DNA of 64,000 nt, taken from NCBI RefSeq assembly GCF_003326755.1, contig NZ_JPWH01000019.1, positions 1-64,000 on the forward strand, written 5' to 3'. Under the pieces are notes generated by a model that searched no databases, was not told the origin of the DNA, and saw nothing but the letters and a program-made list of their open reading frames with translations. This document shows, piece after piece, positions 19,326 to 30,069 of this stretch. The translations under genes were made by a program, and so were the position numbers. The first letter of the stretch is position 1; each line of letters starts with the position of its first letter. Origin of the DNA: Thalassospira profundimaris. Its GTDB lineage: Bacteria > Pseudomonadota > Alphaproteobacteria > Rhodospirillales > Thalassospiraceae.

Positions 19326-19859
19326 ATGTCTATCGCTGAAATTAAAGACTCCTTGCCGGCCTATGCCAAGGACTTGAAGCTGAACCTGGGAACCCTGTTT
19401 TCCAACCCGGGTATGACCGACCAGCAGGTTTATGGAACGGCCCTGGCCTGTGCCTATGCGTCGCGCAATGCAAAATTGCTGCGTGCTGTGGCCGCCGAAG
19501 CTGCCGGTAAACTCTCGGACGAAGCGCTTGAAGCCGCCAAGGGTGCTGCCGCCATTATGGGCATGAACAATATCTATTATCGTTTCACCCATCTGGTATC
19601 GGAAAAAGAATATGCGACCATGCCCGCCCGCCTGCGCATGAACATTATTGGCAAGCCAGGCATCGACAAAGCGGATTTCGAGTTGTTTTCTTTGGCGGTA
19701 TCTGCGATCAATGGTTGTGGCATGTGTATTGATAGCCACGAAAAAGTTCTCAAACAGGCCGGCCTGAACAAGGAAGCCGTTCAGAACGCGGTCCGCATCG
19801 CATCGGTTATCCACGCGGTTGCGGCGGTTCTGGATGCCGAGGACGCGCTGGAAGGCTAA
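19326..19859 (+). CDS. ahpD: Alkyl hydroperoxidase AhpD
   Basis: A 177-residue helical carboxymuconolactone-decarboxylase-fold protein. The active site [14 protein letters not shown] gives Cys131, Cys134 and His138, as in AhpD, which reduces the peroxiredoxin with lipoamide as donor in mycobacteria. The open frame begins at 19227, but [20 protein letters not shown] is the normal family N-terminus, so the ATG at 19326 is used. It lies 178 bases after the peroxiredoxin gene and ends at a good terminator. Confidence 0.93.
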   Translation: MSIAEIKDSLPAYAKDLKLNLGTLFSNPGMTDQQVYGTALACAYASRNAKLLRAVAAEAAGKLSDEALEAAKGAAAIMGMNNIYYRFTHLVSEKEYATMPARLRMNIIGKPGIDKADFELFSLAVSAINGCGMCIDSHEKVLKQAGLNKEAVQNAVRIASVIHAVAAVLDAEDALEG

Positions 19860-19935
19860 TTCATAGCCTGTCCTTCTCCCCCAAGAGGACAGGAAGAATG
19901 GCAGAAGAAAAAAGTGCTGTCATTCTTGCGCCTAA

Positions 19936-19967
19936 CCCGATGGTCGCCCCCGGCCATCGGGTTTTTT
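19936..19967 (+). terminator. Terminator after ahpD
   Basis: CCCGATGG ... CCATCGGG followed by TTTTTT. A second perfect hairpin, CCTGTCCT/AGGACAGG, lies just upstream at 19867-19893 without a T run. Confidence 0.88.
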
Positions 19968-20022
19968 GTAACTGATTTGAAGCCTGTTGTTTTGGGGGAG
20001 GAACTGTAACATCCTGATTTAA

Positions 20023-20853
20023 TTAACAATGAGTGTCCAGAAAGTGACGAACCGACTCGAGGACTTTCTCGGGTGATTCCAGGTGCGGGATGTGCCCGCA
20101 ATTGGGGATGATGTGGCTGGTAACAGCGCCGCGGACATGGCGGGCGATGGTGTTGACCTGTTCGTCACTGCCAAACTGGTCGTCATCGCCCTGCAGGATC
20201 AGGGCGGGACAGGTGATGGCGGGCAGTTCGTCGATCATTTGCCAGTCGCGGAAGGCCGGTTGGTGCCAGGTATCGACCCAGGCACGAAAGACGGTGTCGG
20301 TTTGGTCAAAATGATGACGTTCAAGCCGTGATTTCCAGTCCGTGCTGGCATAGATTTGTGCCGCTTTTTCAATGCCGTCAAGGGTGACATCCTCGGCGAA
20401 AACATGGGCGGCCAGGCTGATGACCGCGCGGGGCACGGTGGGAAAGCGGGCGGCATATTTCAGGGCAATGGTGGCCCCGTCACTGTGACCAAACAGAATG
20501 GGGTTTTTCAGGTTCAGGCTGGTGATCAGACCATGCAGGAAACGGTCAGTTTCTTCATTATGGTAATCTATCGGGCGTGGCACCACCGTTTGCGGGTCTG
20601 ATTTGCCATGACCGCGGCGTTCATACACCAGGCATGAAAGCCCGGTGGTATTTGCCAGTTTTTGAGGAAAATCGCGCCACATGCGAATGGTGCCAAGCGC
20701 CTCGTGCAGCAAGATGATGGTGGGAGCATCGTCATTTGAAGCTGCATTTTGCGGGAAGGCGGGTGCACTGACTGCTGTATCCGTATCTGGTGTTACGGTT
20801 TGGCAGGCAAGGCGGACACCATCGATGGTGGCGATAAAATCCTGAACCGGCAT
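20023..20853 (-). CDS. Alpha/beta hydrolase
   Basis: A 276-residue protein of the alpha/beta hydrolase fold. The nucleophile elbow is LFGHSDGATIALKYA, the acid lies in LILQGDDDQFG, and the catalytic His is in IIPNCGHIPHLESPEKV. LLHEALGTIRMWRDFP is the oxyanion-hole strand. The HEALGTIRMW pattern is seen in uncharacterised esterase-like members; the substrate is unknown. It is transcribed on its own after the aminotransferase terminator. Confidence 0.85.
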   Translation of the reverse strand: MPVQDFIATIDGVRLACQTVTPDTDTAVSAPAFPQNAASNDDAPTIILLHEALGTIRMWRDFPQKLANTTGLSCLVYERRGHGKSDPQTVVPRPIDYHNEETDRFLHGLITSLNLKNPILFGHSDGATIALKYAARFPTVPRAVISLAAHVFAEDVTLDGIEKAAQIYASTDWKSRLERHHFDQTDTVFRAWVDTWHQPAFRDWQMIDELPAITCPALILQGDDDQFGSDEQVNTIARHVRGAVTSHIIPNCGHIPHLESPEKVLESVRHFLDTHC

Positions 20854-20908
20854 GGCTTTCCTGAATTATCGGTTATTCCGTACTGATTTATGGGTTTATC
20901 ATGCGCCA

Positions 20909-20942
20909 AAAAACAAGGCCCGGCAAGTTTGCCGGGCCTTGT
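20909..20942 (-). terminator. Terminator after aminotransferase gene
   Basis: Minus-strand hairpin AAGGCCCGGC / GCCGGGCCTT with a 6-base loop, followed by GTTTTTTGG, 25 bases after the stop codon of the aminotransferase. Confidence 0.9.
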
Positions 20943-20966
20943 GGCACAATTCGTAAAACGCGATGC

Positions 20967-22576
<1,610 letters not shown>

Positions 22577-24724
22577 ATGAATGCACTCCCGGAATTTTTG
22601 ACCAAACGCCGTCCGCCGGTTGAAGGATCGCGGAAGTTCAAGCTGGTGACGGAATACGAACCGTCCGGCGACCAGCCCCAGGCGATTGCCGAGCTTTATG
22701 ACGGCATCGAGCAGGGGGAGCGCGACCAGGTTCTGCTGGGTGTGACCGGGTCGGGCAAGACATTTACCATTGCCAATATCATTGCCAAAACCCAGCGCCC
22801 GGCGCTGGTGCTGGCGCCGAACAAAACCCTGGCTGCCCAGCTTTATTCCGAGATGAAAAGTTTCTTCCCGGAAAATGCGGTGGAATATTTCGTTTCTTAT
22901 TACGATTATTACCAGCCGGAAGCCTATGTGCCGCGCACGGACACCTATATTGAAAAAGACAGTTCGATCAATGAACAGATCGACCGGATGCGCCATGCCG
23001 CCACCCGCGCCATTCTGGAGCGCAATGACTGTATCATCGTGGCGTCGGTATCGTGCATTTACGGTATTGGTGCGGTGGAAACCTACCTTGAAATGACGCA
23101 GCGCATTGCGGTGGGCGATGAAGTTGACCGCAACGATATTATGAAACGTCTGGTCGAGCTGCAATATACCCGCAATGATGCCGCCTTTACCCGCGGTACT
23201 TTTCGCGTGCGCGGGGATGTTTTGGAAATATTCCCGGCCCACTCCGAAGACCGCGCCTGGCGTGTGTCGATGTTTGGTGACGAGATCGAGGAACTGGCCG
23301 AATTTGACCCGCTGACCGGGCACAAATATGCCAGCATGGATTCGGTCACGGTTTATGCCAATTCCCACCATGTGACGCCGCGCCCGACCCTGGTGCAGGC
23401 GATGCATGGCATCAAACAGGAATTAAAGGACCGCCTGGCGCAGTTCCAGCAGGAAGGCAAATTGCTGGCTGCCGAACGGATCGAGCAGCGTACCACCTTT
23501 GACCTTGAAATGATGGAAACGGTGGGGCACTGCAAGGGCATTGAAAACTATTCCCGCTGGCTTTCGGGCCGTAACCCTGGCGAACCGCCACCCACCCTGT
23601 TTGAATATCTGCCGGAAAACGCGCTGTTATTTGTCGATGAAAGCCACGTTGCCGTGCCGCAGATTGGCGGCATGTTCAAGGGTGACTATAATCGCAAATT
23701 CACATTGGCCGAACATGGCTTTCGCCTGCCAAGCTGTGTCGATAACCGGCCACTGAAATTTGAAGAATGGGATGCGATGCGCCCGCAAAGCGTGTTTGTG
23801 TCGGCCACACCGGGCCCGTGGGAAATTAATCAGACGGGGGGTGTTTTTGCGGAGCAGGTGATTCGCCCGACTGGCCTGATCGACCCGGTTTGCATCATTC
23901 GCCCGGTGGAAACCCAGGTCGATGATTTGCTGGCCGAAGCCAAGGAATGTGCGCAGAAAAACCAGCGCGTGCTGGTCACAACCCTGACCAAGCGCATGGC
24001 CGAGGATTTGACCGAATATCTGCACGAAAATGGCGTGCGGGTGCGCTATTTGCATTCCGATATTGATACGCTGGAGCGTATCGAGATCATCCGTGATTTG
24101 CGTTTGGGCGTGTTTGACGTGCTGGTGGGGATTAACCTTCTGCGGGAGGGGCTGGATATTCCCGAATGTGCGCTGGTGGCGATTTTGGATGCGGATAAGG
24201 AAGGCTTTTTGCGCTCCAAAACATCGCTGGTGCAGACCATTGGCCGGGCCGCGCGTAACCTGGATGGCCGGGTGATTTTATATGCCGATAAAATGACCGA
24301 TAGCCTGGAATATGCGATTGGGGAAACCAACCGCCGCCGTGAAAAACAGATCGCCTATAACGAAGCCAATGGCATTACCCCCGCTTCGATCCGCAGTCGT
24401 ATTCATGACGTGATCGAAAGTGTGGCCGAGCAGGATTATGTCACGGTCGATACCGGCGTTTCGGGCGATGTGATGATCGGGCATAATTTGCGGGCCCATA
24501 TCGAAGATCTTGAAAAACGCATGCGCGAAGCTGCGGGCAACCTGGAGTTCGAGGAAGCCGCCCGTCTGCGTGATGAAGTCAAACGTCTGGAAAATCAGGA
24601 GCTGGGCCTTGCCGAGGCCGGACCAATGGCGCGCGATATTACGCCCAAAGACGGCAGTGCCGGACCGGGCTCCAAGTCGGCCAACAAGCCGAAATATAAG
24701 GGGCGGCGGCGTAAAGGCCCATAA
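22577..24724 (+). CDS. uvrB: Excinuclease ABC subunit B
   Basis: A 715-residue DNA damage-verification helicase of nucleotide excision repair. Walker A is [10 protein letters not shown]; the beta-hairpin that probes DNA is [17 protein letters not shown] is the Walker B-type box; helicase motif V/VI lies in [19 protein letters not shown] and QTIGRAARN. The C-terminal UVR motif for UvrA/UvrC contact reads [20 protein letters not shown]. The codon before this ATG is an in-frame TTG at 22574; the ATG is preferred. A Lys/Arg-rich tail ([10 protein letters not shown]) ends the protein. Confidence 0.97.
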   Translation: MNALPEFLTKRRPPVEGSRKFKLVTEYEPSGDQPQAIAELYDGIEQGERDQVLLGVTGSGKTFTIANIIAKTQRPALVLAPNKTLAAQLYSEMKSFFPENAVEYFVSYYDYYQPEAYVPRTDTYIEKDSSINEQIDRMRHAATRAILERNDCIIVASVSCIYGIGAVETYLEMTQRIAVGDEVDRNDIMKRLVELQYTRNDAAFTRGTFRVRGDVLEIFPAHSEDRAWRVSMFGDEIEELAEFDPLTGHKYASMDSVTVYANSHHVTPRPTLVQAMHGIKQELKDRLAQFQQEGKLLAAERIEQRTTFDLEMMETVGHCKGIENYSRWLSGRNPGEPPPTLFEYLPENALLFVDESHVAVPQIGGMFKGDYNRKFTLAEHGFRLPSCVDNRPLKFEEWDAMRPQSVFVSATPGPWEINQTGGVFAEQVIRPTGLIDPVCIIRPVETQVDDLLAEAKECAQKNQRVLVTTLTKRMAEDLTEYLHENGVRVRYLHSDIDTLERIEIIRDLRLGVFDVLVGINLLREGLDIPECALVAILDADKEGFLRSKTSLVQTIGRAARNLDGRVILYADKMTDSLEYAIGETNRRREKQIAYNEANGITPASIRSRIHDVIESVAEQDYVTVDTGVSGDVMIGHNLRAHIEDLEKRMREAAGNLEFEEAARLRDEVKRLENQELGLAEAGPMARDITPKDGSAGPGSKSANKPKYKGRRRKGP

Positions 24725-24756
24725 GGGGCCTGAAGGATTTGGCATCAAACGCGAAA

Positions 24757-24788
24757 GGCTGCATCGTTGATGAATGCAGCCTTTTTTG
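24757..24788 (+). terminator. Terminator after uvrB
   Basis: GGCTGCAT ... ATGCAGCC followed by TTTTTT, 33 bases after the uvrB stop. Confidence 0.9.
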
Positions 24789-24810
24789 CCAGCGTGGGAA
24801 AGGTGGAGTC

Positions 24811-25170
24811 TCAGGCGGCGTTGTAATGCACGCCGCGCCCGTCAAAAAACACGGCCAGCCAGACGGTATCGGTATCTTTTTCGGTCCAGGCGACGCGATG
24901 ACGGCATCCCGGCGGGATGTAAAGATGATCGCCGGGTTTCAGGACGTGACCTTTATCCTCGGCTTCAAAGATGATTTCGGCACTGCCGGTTAACAGGATG
25001 ACCCATTCGGCCGGTTGCTGATCGTACCAGCCGGTTGCGGGCGAGGATTGCCCGTGCGAGACAATGCGTTCGATGCGCAGGCAGGGCGAACGCAGGATTT
25101 CGTCAAAGATTTCGCTGTTTTTGGCATCGGGCAAGGCGGCAAAAAGATTTGCCAGTGAGGCATTGGGCAT
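24811..25170 (-). CDS. Cupin domain protein
   Basis: A 119-residue single-domain cupin. The two beta-barrel motifs are visible: the first around ATGWYDQQPAEWVILLTGSAEI (split) and the second as LKPGDHLYIPPGCRHRVAWTEKD with metal-binding His. Small cupins are often sensors, isomerases or dioxygenases; no reaction can be assigned. The ATG at 25170 follows GGAGGGG with a good spacer; upstream in-frame codons are therefore ignored. It lies 114 bases downstream of msrP on the same strand. Confidence 0.82.
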   Translation of the reverse strand: MPNASLANLFAALPDAKNSEIFDEILRSPCLRIERIVSHGQSSPATGWYDQQPAEWVILLTGSAEIIFEAEDKGHVLKPGDHLYIPPGCRHRVAWTEKDTDTVWLAVFFDGRGVHYNAA

Positions 25171-25284
25171 CGTTGGGCCCCTCCGTTCCGGTTGTGGGGA
25201 TTGCCCGCAACATAAACCGGAACGAAGGGCGGGCACAAAGCCGACCCTGACAACGCAGCCATGCGTTTTAAACGCAAATGCCAC

Positions 25285-26253
25285 TTACATGTAAAGTTTT
25301 TCGCCTTCCATGCCTTTATACATGTCGGCGACATAATCGGCATAGCCGTTAAACAATTGTGTGGGCACTTCTTCGCCGTTTGAGAGCAGGCGTTCCTGGG
25401 CCTGGCTCCAGCGGGGATGGGGGACCTTGGGGTTCACATTGGCCCAGAAACCATATTCGTTATCGGCAATCTGTTCCCAGTAGCTGACCGGGCGTTTGTC
25501 GGTAAAGGTAAAACGCACAATGGATTTGATGTTTTTGAAACCGTATTTCCACGGTGTGACCAGTCGCAAGGGTGCGCCGTTTTGTTTGGGGATCGGTTCG
25601 CCATACAGGCCGGTTGCAATCAGGGTCAGTTCGTTGGTGGCCTCGGCCATTGTCAGGCCTTCGATATAGGGCCACGGATACCAGAACTGCTTGAGACCCG
25701 GCATGGTGTCTTCCTGTTCGGCGGTTTGCATTTCGACATATTTGGCACCGGATGTCGGTTTGGCAAAATCCACCAGGGCCTTCATGGGAAAACCGGTCCA
25801 GGGTACGGTCATGGCCCAGGCCTCGACGCAGCGGAAACGATAGACCCGTTCTTCGAGCGGCATTTTGCGCACCAGCTCGTCGAAATCGATTTCGATGGGT
25901 TTTTCCACCATGCCGTCGATTTTGACTTTCCAGGGCGAGGTTTTAAGCGCCTGTGCGGCATCGGCAATGAATTTGTGTGACCCGAATTCATAGAAATTAT
26001 TGTAATGCGTTGCCTTTTCCTTGGGGGTAATGGGCCGGTCCACCGTGTAGGCATCGTTGCGTTTGGCCGGGTACAGGTCGGCATTTGGCAGGGCAGCCTG
26101 GGCAAAGGCGCGACCAAAGGGCAGGGTGCTGGCGGCAGCACCAATTGTGCCCGCGGCGATACCCTGAATGAATTTGCGACGATTGCGGTAAATCGCCTCG
26201 GGTGTGGTCTCTCTCTCGGGGATTTCCCATCCCTTGCGAATGCGGATTAGCAT
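25285..26253 (-). CDS. msrP: Periplasmic protein-methionine-sulfoxide reductase, molybdopterin subunit
   Basis: A 322-residue protein of the YedY/MsrP group. The twin-arginine signal RRKFIQGIAAGTIGAAAS (from residue 25) exports the folded molybdoenzyme. The Mo ligand Cys lies in YRFRCVEAWAMTVPWTGFP, with LVTPWKYGFKNIKSIVRF further on. MsrP repairs oxidised methionines in periplasmic proteins with electrons from the membrane haem protein MsrQ. No msrQ is found on either side here, which is unusual. The frame is open to 26313; the ATG at 26253 is the family start. Confidence 0.93.
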   Translation of the reverse strand: MLIRIRKGWEIPERETTPEAIYRNRRKFIQGIAAGTIGAAASTLPFGRAFAQAALPNADLYPAKRNDAYTVDRPITPKEKATHYNNFYEFGSHKFIADAAQALKTSPWKVKIDGMVEKPIEIDFDELVRKMPLEERVYRFRCVEAWAMTVPWTGFPMKALVDFAKPTSGAKYVEMQTAEQEDTMPGLKQFWYPWPYIEGLTMAEATNELTLIATGLYGEPIPKQNGAPLRLVTPWKYGFKNIKSIVRFTFTDKRPVSYWEQIADNEYGFWANVNPKVPHPRWSQAQERLLSNGEEVPTQLFNGYADYVADMYKGMEGEKLYM

Positions 26254-26504
26254 ATGACCCTCCAATATGGCATGTGGCGATTTCGCGGCAAAAACCTGCT
26301 CAGGGCAAATCAAACATGGGTGAGGTGGCGGTGATGCCTGTGTTTTTGCACATGGTTAGGCAGCCTTTTTTAGCTGTTTTATCTTACGCCCGGCGCGCCA
26401 GATCGGATTGATCGTGCCAGGCGATTGGTTTGGCGCTAACATGATCGAAAAACAGTCTTCCCTATTGTGATGTGGGGGAAACGAACAGGATATGCAGGCG
26501 GAAA

Positions 26505-27392
26505 ATGTTTGAATTCAAAGATATAGAGATTTTGCAGGATATTGTGCGGGCCGGGGGCTTTCGGGCGGCGGCGCAAAAATACAATCTGTCGCAATCGGCG
26601 ATTTCATCACGTGTTTCCGCGCTGGAAAAGAAACTGGGTATGATGCTGTTTGACCGGAGCAGTCGCCAGGTGCGCCTGACCGCCGCAGGCCGGCGTTTCC
26701 TGGAAGAGGCGCAAAGGTTATCGCGGGCGCGCGACCGGATCTGGCAGGAATTTACCCATCGGGAGAAATTGAGCGGCACGGTCCGGATCGGGGTGGCCGA
26801 AACAATTGTTCACACCATCCTGACCGGGATGCTTAACAAGCTGAAAGATGATTATCCCGATGTCCGCTTTGAGCTGTCGGTCGATACATCCGCACAGCTT
26901 GCCACGGCTATGGCCGATGATGCGCTTGATGTTGCCGTTTTGCTTCGGGAATCGTTACCGCAAGGTGCGGTTGCAGCGGCCTTGAAGCCGGTACATCTTG
27001 GCTGGTTCTGTGCCGAATCGATGGATCTGCCTGATACGCCGCTATCGATTGCCGATTTGGCAGCCCATGCGATTGTGACATTTCCCAAGGGAACCCCCCC
27101 TTTTCGCGAGATTGAAGGCATCTTCTCCGCCCCGGATATTTCACAGCCCGCCCTGCATGGCTCGGCATCTCTTTCAACCGTAAAGCATCTGGTTGGCGAT
27201 GGTTTTGGTATTGGTGTTTTGCCAACTTTGATGGTCAAAAATTCGGTTTGGAATGAGCATATTAAGGCCATATCCGTCCAGCCCGAAGCCGCCCTGAGTG
27301 ACCTTCATTTTGTGGTGGGATATTACCCGGAACGAAACCGCGAAATTGGCGAGGCCGTCATTGAGGCGGCAAGGCTGTTTGATCATTTCTGA
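26505..27392 (+). CDS. LysR family transcriptional regulator of the TRAP/amidase cluster
   Basis: A 295-residue regulator: winged helix at residues 5-64 (IEILQDIVRAGGFRAAAQKYN, LSQSAISSRVSALEKKLG) and a LysR effector domain. GGCGGAAA lies just before the ATG at 26505, preferred to an ATG at 26472 that has no ribosome site. It is the first gene before a same-strand cluster of hydro-lyase, TRAP transporter, DUF2848 and amidase genes, so it probably senses the imported compound and controls them. It is itself divergent from msrP. Confidence 0.85.
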   Translation: MFEFKDIEILQDIVRAGGFRAAAQKYNLSQSAISSRVSALEKKLGMMLFDRSSRQVRLTAAGRRFLEEAQRLSRARDRIWQEFTHREKLSGTVRIGVAETIVHTILTGMLNKLKDDYPDVRFELSVDTSAQLATAMADDALDVAVLLRESLPQGAVAAALKPVHLGWFCAESMDLPDTPLSIADLAAHAIVTFPKGTPPFREIEGIFSAPDISQPALHGSASLSTVKHLVGDGFGIGVLPTLMVKNSVWNEHIKAISVQPEAALSDLHFVVGYYPERNREIGEAVIEAARLFDHF

Positions 27393-27517
27393 TTGTATTG
27401 GGTCAAAATGATCGGTTTGATCGTAAAAATAGATCGTTTTTTTCAATAAATGATTTGTTGACAAGATCGATCCTGTTTCTCACAGTTAAAGGCGAGGCTG
27501 AGAACAGGACAGATAAA

Positions 27518-28372
27518 ATGACTGCTGAAAAAAGCGCATCCTGTTCCTCGAGAGACGTAACGGGGTCCATATCCATGATGAAGCCGCTTGAATTGCGGCA
27601 TGCGATCCGTTCCGGAAACCATCGGGGAACGACAACAGGCTATTCCGCCGGGTATTTGCAGGGGAATCTTGCGATTATTCCGCAAAAAGACGCGGCGGAT
27701 TTTCTGTCATTCTGCATGAAAAATCCCAAACCCTGCCCGCTGATCGGCGTATCTGAACCGGGGTCGCCCTATATTCCGGCCCTGGGCGCGGATCTTGATA
27801 TTCGGACGGACTTATCCGGATACCGGGTTTTTCGTGGCAGTCGTGATTATCAAAGTGTGACCGACCTTAACGCCGTGTGGCGGGATGATCTGGTCACATT
27901 TGTGCTGGGCTGTTCTTTTTCGTTTGAAGCCGCAATTACATCGGCGGGCATCCCGCTGCATCATATTGATGCCGGTCGCAACGTGCCGATGTATGTGACC
28001 AATATTGAAACCTCCCCTGCGGGGCGGTTTCATGGTCCGCTGGTTGTTTCGATGCGGGCTTTCAGACCATCCGATGCCATTCGCGCCGTTTTGTATTCGG
28101 ACCGTTACCGTCTTGCGCATGGTGCGCCGGTACATTTGGGCGACCCGTCGGCCATTGGTATTGCCGATATTGGCAAGCCCGATTTCGGGGACGAACCGGT
28201 TTTGAATGACGGGGATATTCCCGTTTTCTGGGCCTGCGGTGTGACGCCGCAAATGGCCATTCGCAATGCGCAGCCGGACCTGGCGATAACCCACGAACCG
28301 GGGCTGATGCTGGTGACGGATGTGCTGGCCGAAGCCGCAGAATTTACCCTTCATGCCACCCAAACCGCCTGA
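27518..28372 (+). CDS. Putative hydro-lyase, DUF1445 family
   Basis: A 284-residue protein. HRGTTTGYSAGYLQGNLAI, TFVLGCSFSFEAAI, RNVPMYVTNIETSPAGRF and PVFWACGVTPQMAI are characteristic of the DUF1445/YcsI-type family, annotated as putative hydro-lyases and related to part of the mitochondrial D-glutamate cyclase protein. No activity is proven. An ATG at 27518 follows AACAGGACA; a later ATG pair near 27575 is an alternative. It opens the operon that encodes a TRAP transporter. Confidence 0.8.
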   Translation: MTAEKSASCSSRDVTGSISMMKPLELRHAIRSGNHRGTTTGYSAGYLQGNLAIIPQKDAADFLSFCMKNPKPCPLIGVSEPGSPYIPALGADLDIRTDLSGYRVFRGSRDYQSVTDLNAVWRDDLVTFVLGCSFSFEAAITSAGIPLHHIDAGRNVPMYVTNIETSPAGRFHGPLVVSMRAFRPSDAIRAVLYSDRYRLAHGAPVHLGDPSAIGIADIGKPDFGDEPVLNDGDIPVFWACGVTPQMAIRNAQPDLAITHEPGLMLVTDVLAEAAEFTLHATQTA

Positions 28373-28411
28373 AACAAGTAATAAACTTTTATATCAGATG
28401 AGGATAAATCG

Positions 28412-29464
28412 ATGAAAAAGACCGTTTCTTCCGTGCTTGTCGCAACGGCGCTAGGTGCGAGTGCCCTGGCATCGCCCGCCTTTGCCGAAGAACTTTCCGT
28501 TGTGGGTAGCTGGAGCAGCCTGCCGCTGGACAAACAGTTTGAACAGCCCTTCTGGACCAAGGAATTGCCCAAGGCCTCCAATGGTGAAATCACCGTTCAG
28601 ATGACCACACATGACCAGATGGGTATTTCCGGCGGGGACGTGTTTCGTATTCTGAGTGACGGCGTTTTTGATGTGGGCATGACCGTGGGCGATTATGCCG
28701 TGGGCGATGCCCCGGAACTCGAAGGGCTGGATGTGCCCCTGGTGGCAACAACCGCGGCCGAGGCCGAAGCAATGGTGGATGCCGCCCGCCCGATGGTGGA
28801 TGATATTTTCAAGGAACGGTTCAATTCCAGGGTGCTGGCGATTGCGCCCTATCCGCCGCAGGTGGTTTTCTGCAAGGGGGATGTTAAATCGCTGGCCGAC
28901 CTGAAGGATAAAAAGGTGCGTGGCTCTGGCCGTATGACCACCAAGTTCCTTCAGGCGCTGGGGGCCAATGGGGTGAATGTGGCCTTTTCCGAGGTGCCCG
29001 GTGCGCTGGAACGCGGCGTGATTGATTGTGCGGTGACGGGGGCCGGGTCGGGCTACAGTGCCGGTTGGTATGAAGTGTCCGATCACCTGTTCGCCATTCC
29101 GCTGGGCGGCTGGGACCCGGTGGTGACAGCCATGAATATGGATAAATGGGACAGCCTGTCGCCGGACCTTCAAAAACTGATCACCACCGAGGTTAAGACC
29201 AAGTTTGAAGAACCGGCCTGGGCTGCGGCTGCCGGTGCCTATGAAACCGATATTGCCTGCCTGACAGGCAAGGGGGATTGCCCGCTTGGCAAACCGGCAA
29301 ATATGACGCTGGTGGAACCCTCGGATGCCGACCTTGCCAAGGCAAAGGAAATCCTGACCACGGTTGTGTTGCCGGAATGGGGCGAACGCGCCGGGGCCGA
29401 ATGGGTCAAACGCTGGAATGACAGTGTTGGCAAAACCGTCGGCGTGACCGTACCGTTGAACTGA
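28412..29464 (+). CDS. TRAP transporter substrate-binding protein (DctP type)
   Basis: A 350-residue periplasmic binding protein with a signal peptide ending SALASPAFA-EE. Later segments fit the DctP fold: TTHDQMGISGGDVFRIL, DLKDKKVRGSGRMTTKFLQALGA, EVPGALERGVIDCAVTGAGSG and WDSLSPDLQKLIT. The conserved Arg in KVRGSGR probably binds a carboxylate group. GAGGA lies eight bases before the ATG. Substrate unknown; neighbours point to an amide or an organic acid derivative. Confidence 0.9.
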   Translation: MKKTVSSVLVATALGASALASPAFAEELSVVGSWSSLPLDKQFEQPFWTKELPKASNGEITVQMTTHDQMGISGGDVFRILSDGVFDVGMTVGDYAVGDAPELEGLDVPLVATTAAEAEAMVDAARPMVDDIFKERFNSRVLAIAPYPPQVVFCKGDVKSLADLKDKKVRGSGRMTTKFLQALGANGVNVAFSEVPGALERGVIDCAVTGAGSGYSAGWYEVSDHLFAIPLGGWDPVVTAMNMDKWDSLSPDLQKLITTEVKTKFEEPAWAAAAGAYETDIACLTGKGDCPLGKPANMTLVEPSDADLAKAKEILTTVVLPEWGERAGAEWVKRWNDSVGKTVGVTVPLN

Positions 29465-29520
29465 TCACAGCCAGCACGGAAAATCTGCGTGCTGACACTC
29501 TGATGGGGGAACCTTCAGCC

Positions 29521-30069
29521 GTGATAGCCTTATTGATTGCGCGTTTGCGCCGTATCAACAGCCTGATCGGATTTATTGCCGGCCTTGTTTTGGTGGCCTG
29601 TGTGATCCTGATCCTTGCTGACATCATCTTGCGGGAAGCCGGTATTTCATTTGGCGGTGCCGAGGAAATATCGGGCTATGTGATGGCCGGTGTCGCCAGT
29701 TGGGGCATGTCTTATGCCCTGGGCGAACTTGCCCATGTAAGGATTGATCTGATCCGTCTGCGCCTGCAACAGCGGGGCCGGGCCCTGCTGGATCTGATTG
29801 CGATTGTCGCGCTGGCGGCAACGGCGGTTGTGATTGCGGTGCAAAGTTGGCCGGTGCTGGCCAAAACCATCGAACGGGGGTCCAGTGCCAATACCGTGCT
29901 GGCGACACCTTTGTGGATTCCGCAATCAATTTGGCTCTCTGGCTGGATCTGGTTTGCCGTCTTTAGCTGTGTCCTGGTGATCCTGACACTGGCCTTGCTG
30001 GTCAAGGGCCGGTTTGACGAGGCCGATGCCCTTGTCGGGGCGCGATCCGAAGTGGAGCTGGAATCATGA
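29521..30069 (+). CDS. TRAP transporter small permease (DctQ type)
   Basis: A small inner-membrane protein of about 182 residues with four hydrophobic helices; GISFGGAEEISGYVMAGVASWGMSYALGELAHVRID is the DctQ signature (in pieces). GTG at 29521 has GGGGGA ten bases upstream; an ATG at 29503 would add six residues and lacks a ribosome site, so either is possible. Its stop overlaps the start of the large permease (ATGA), implying coupled translation. Confidence 0.88.
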   Translation: MIALLIARLRRINSLIGFIAGLVLVACVILILADIILREAGISFGGAEEISGYVMAGVASWGMSYALGELAHVRIDLIRLRLQQRGRALLDLIAIVALAATAVVIAVQSWPVLAKTIERGSSANTVLATPLWIPQSIWLSGWIWFAVFSCVLVILTLALLVKGRFDEADALVGARSEVELES

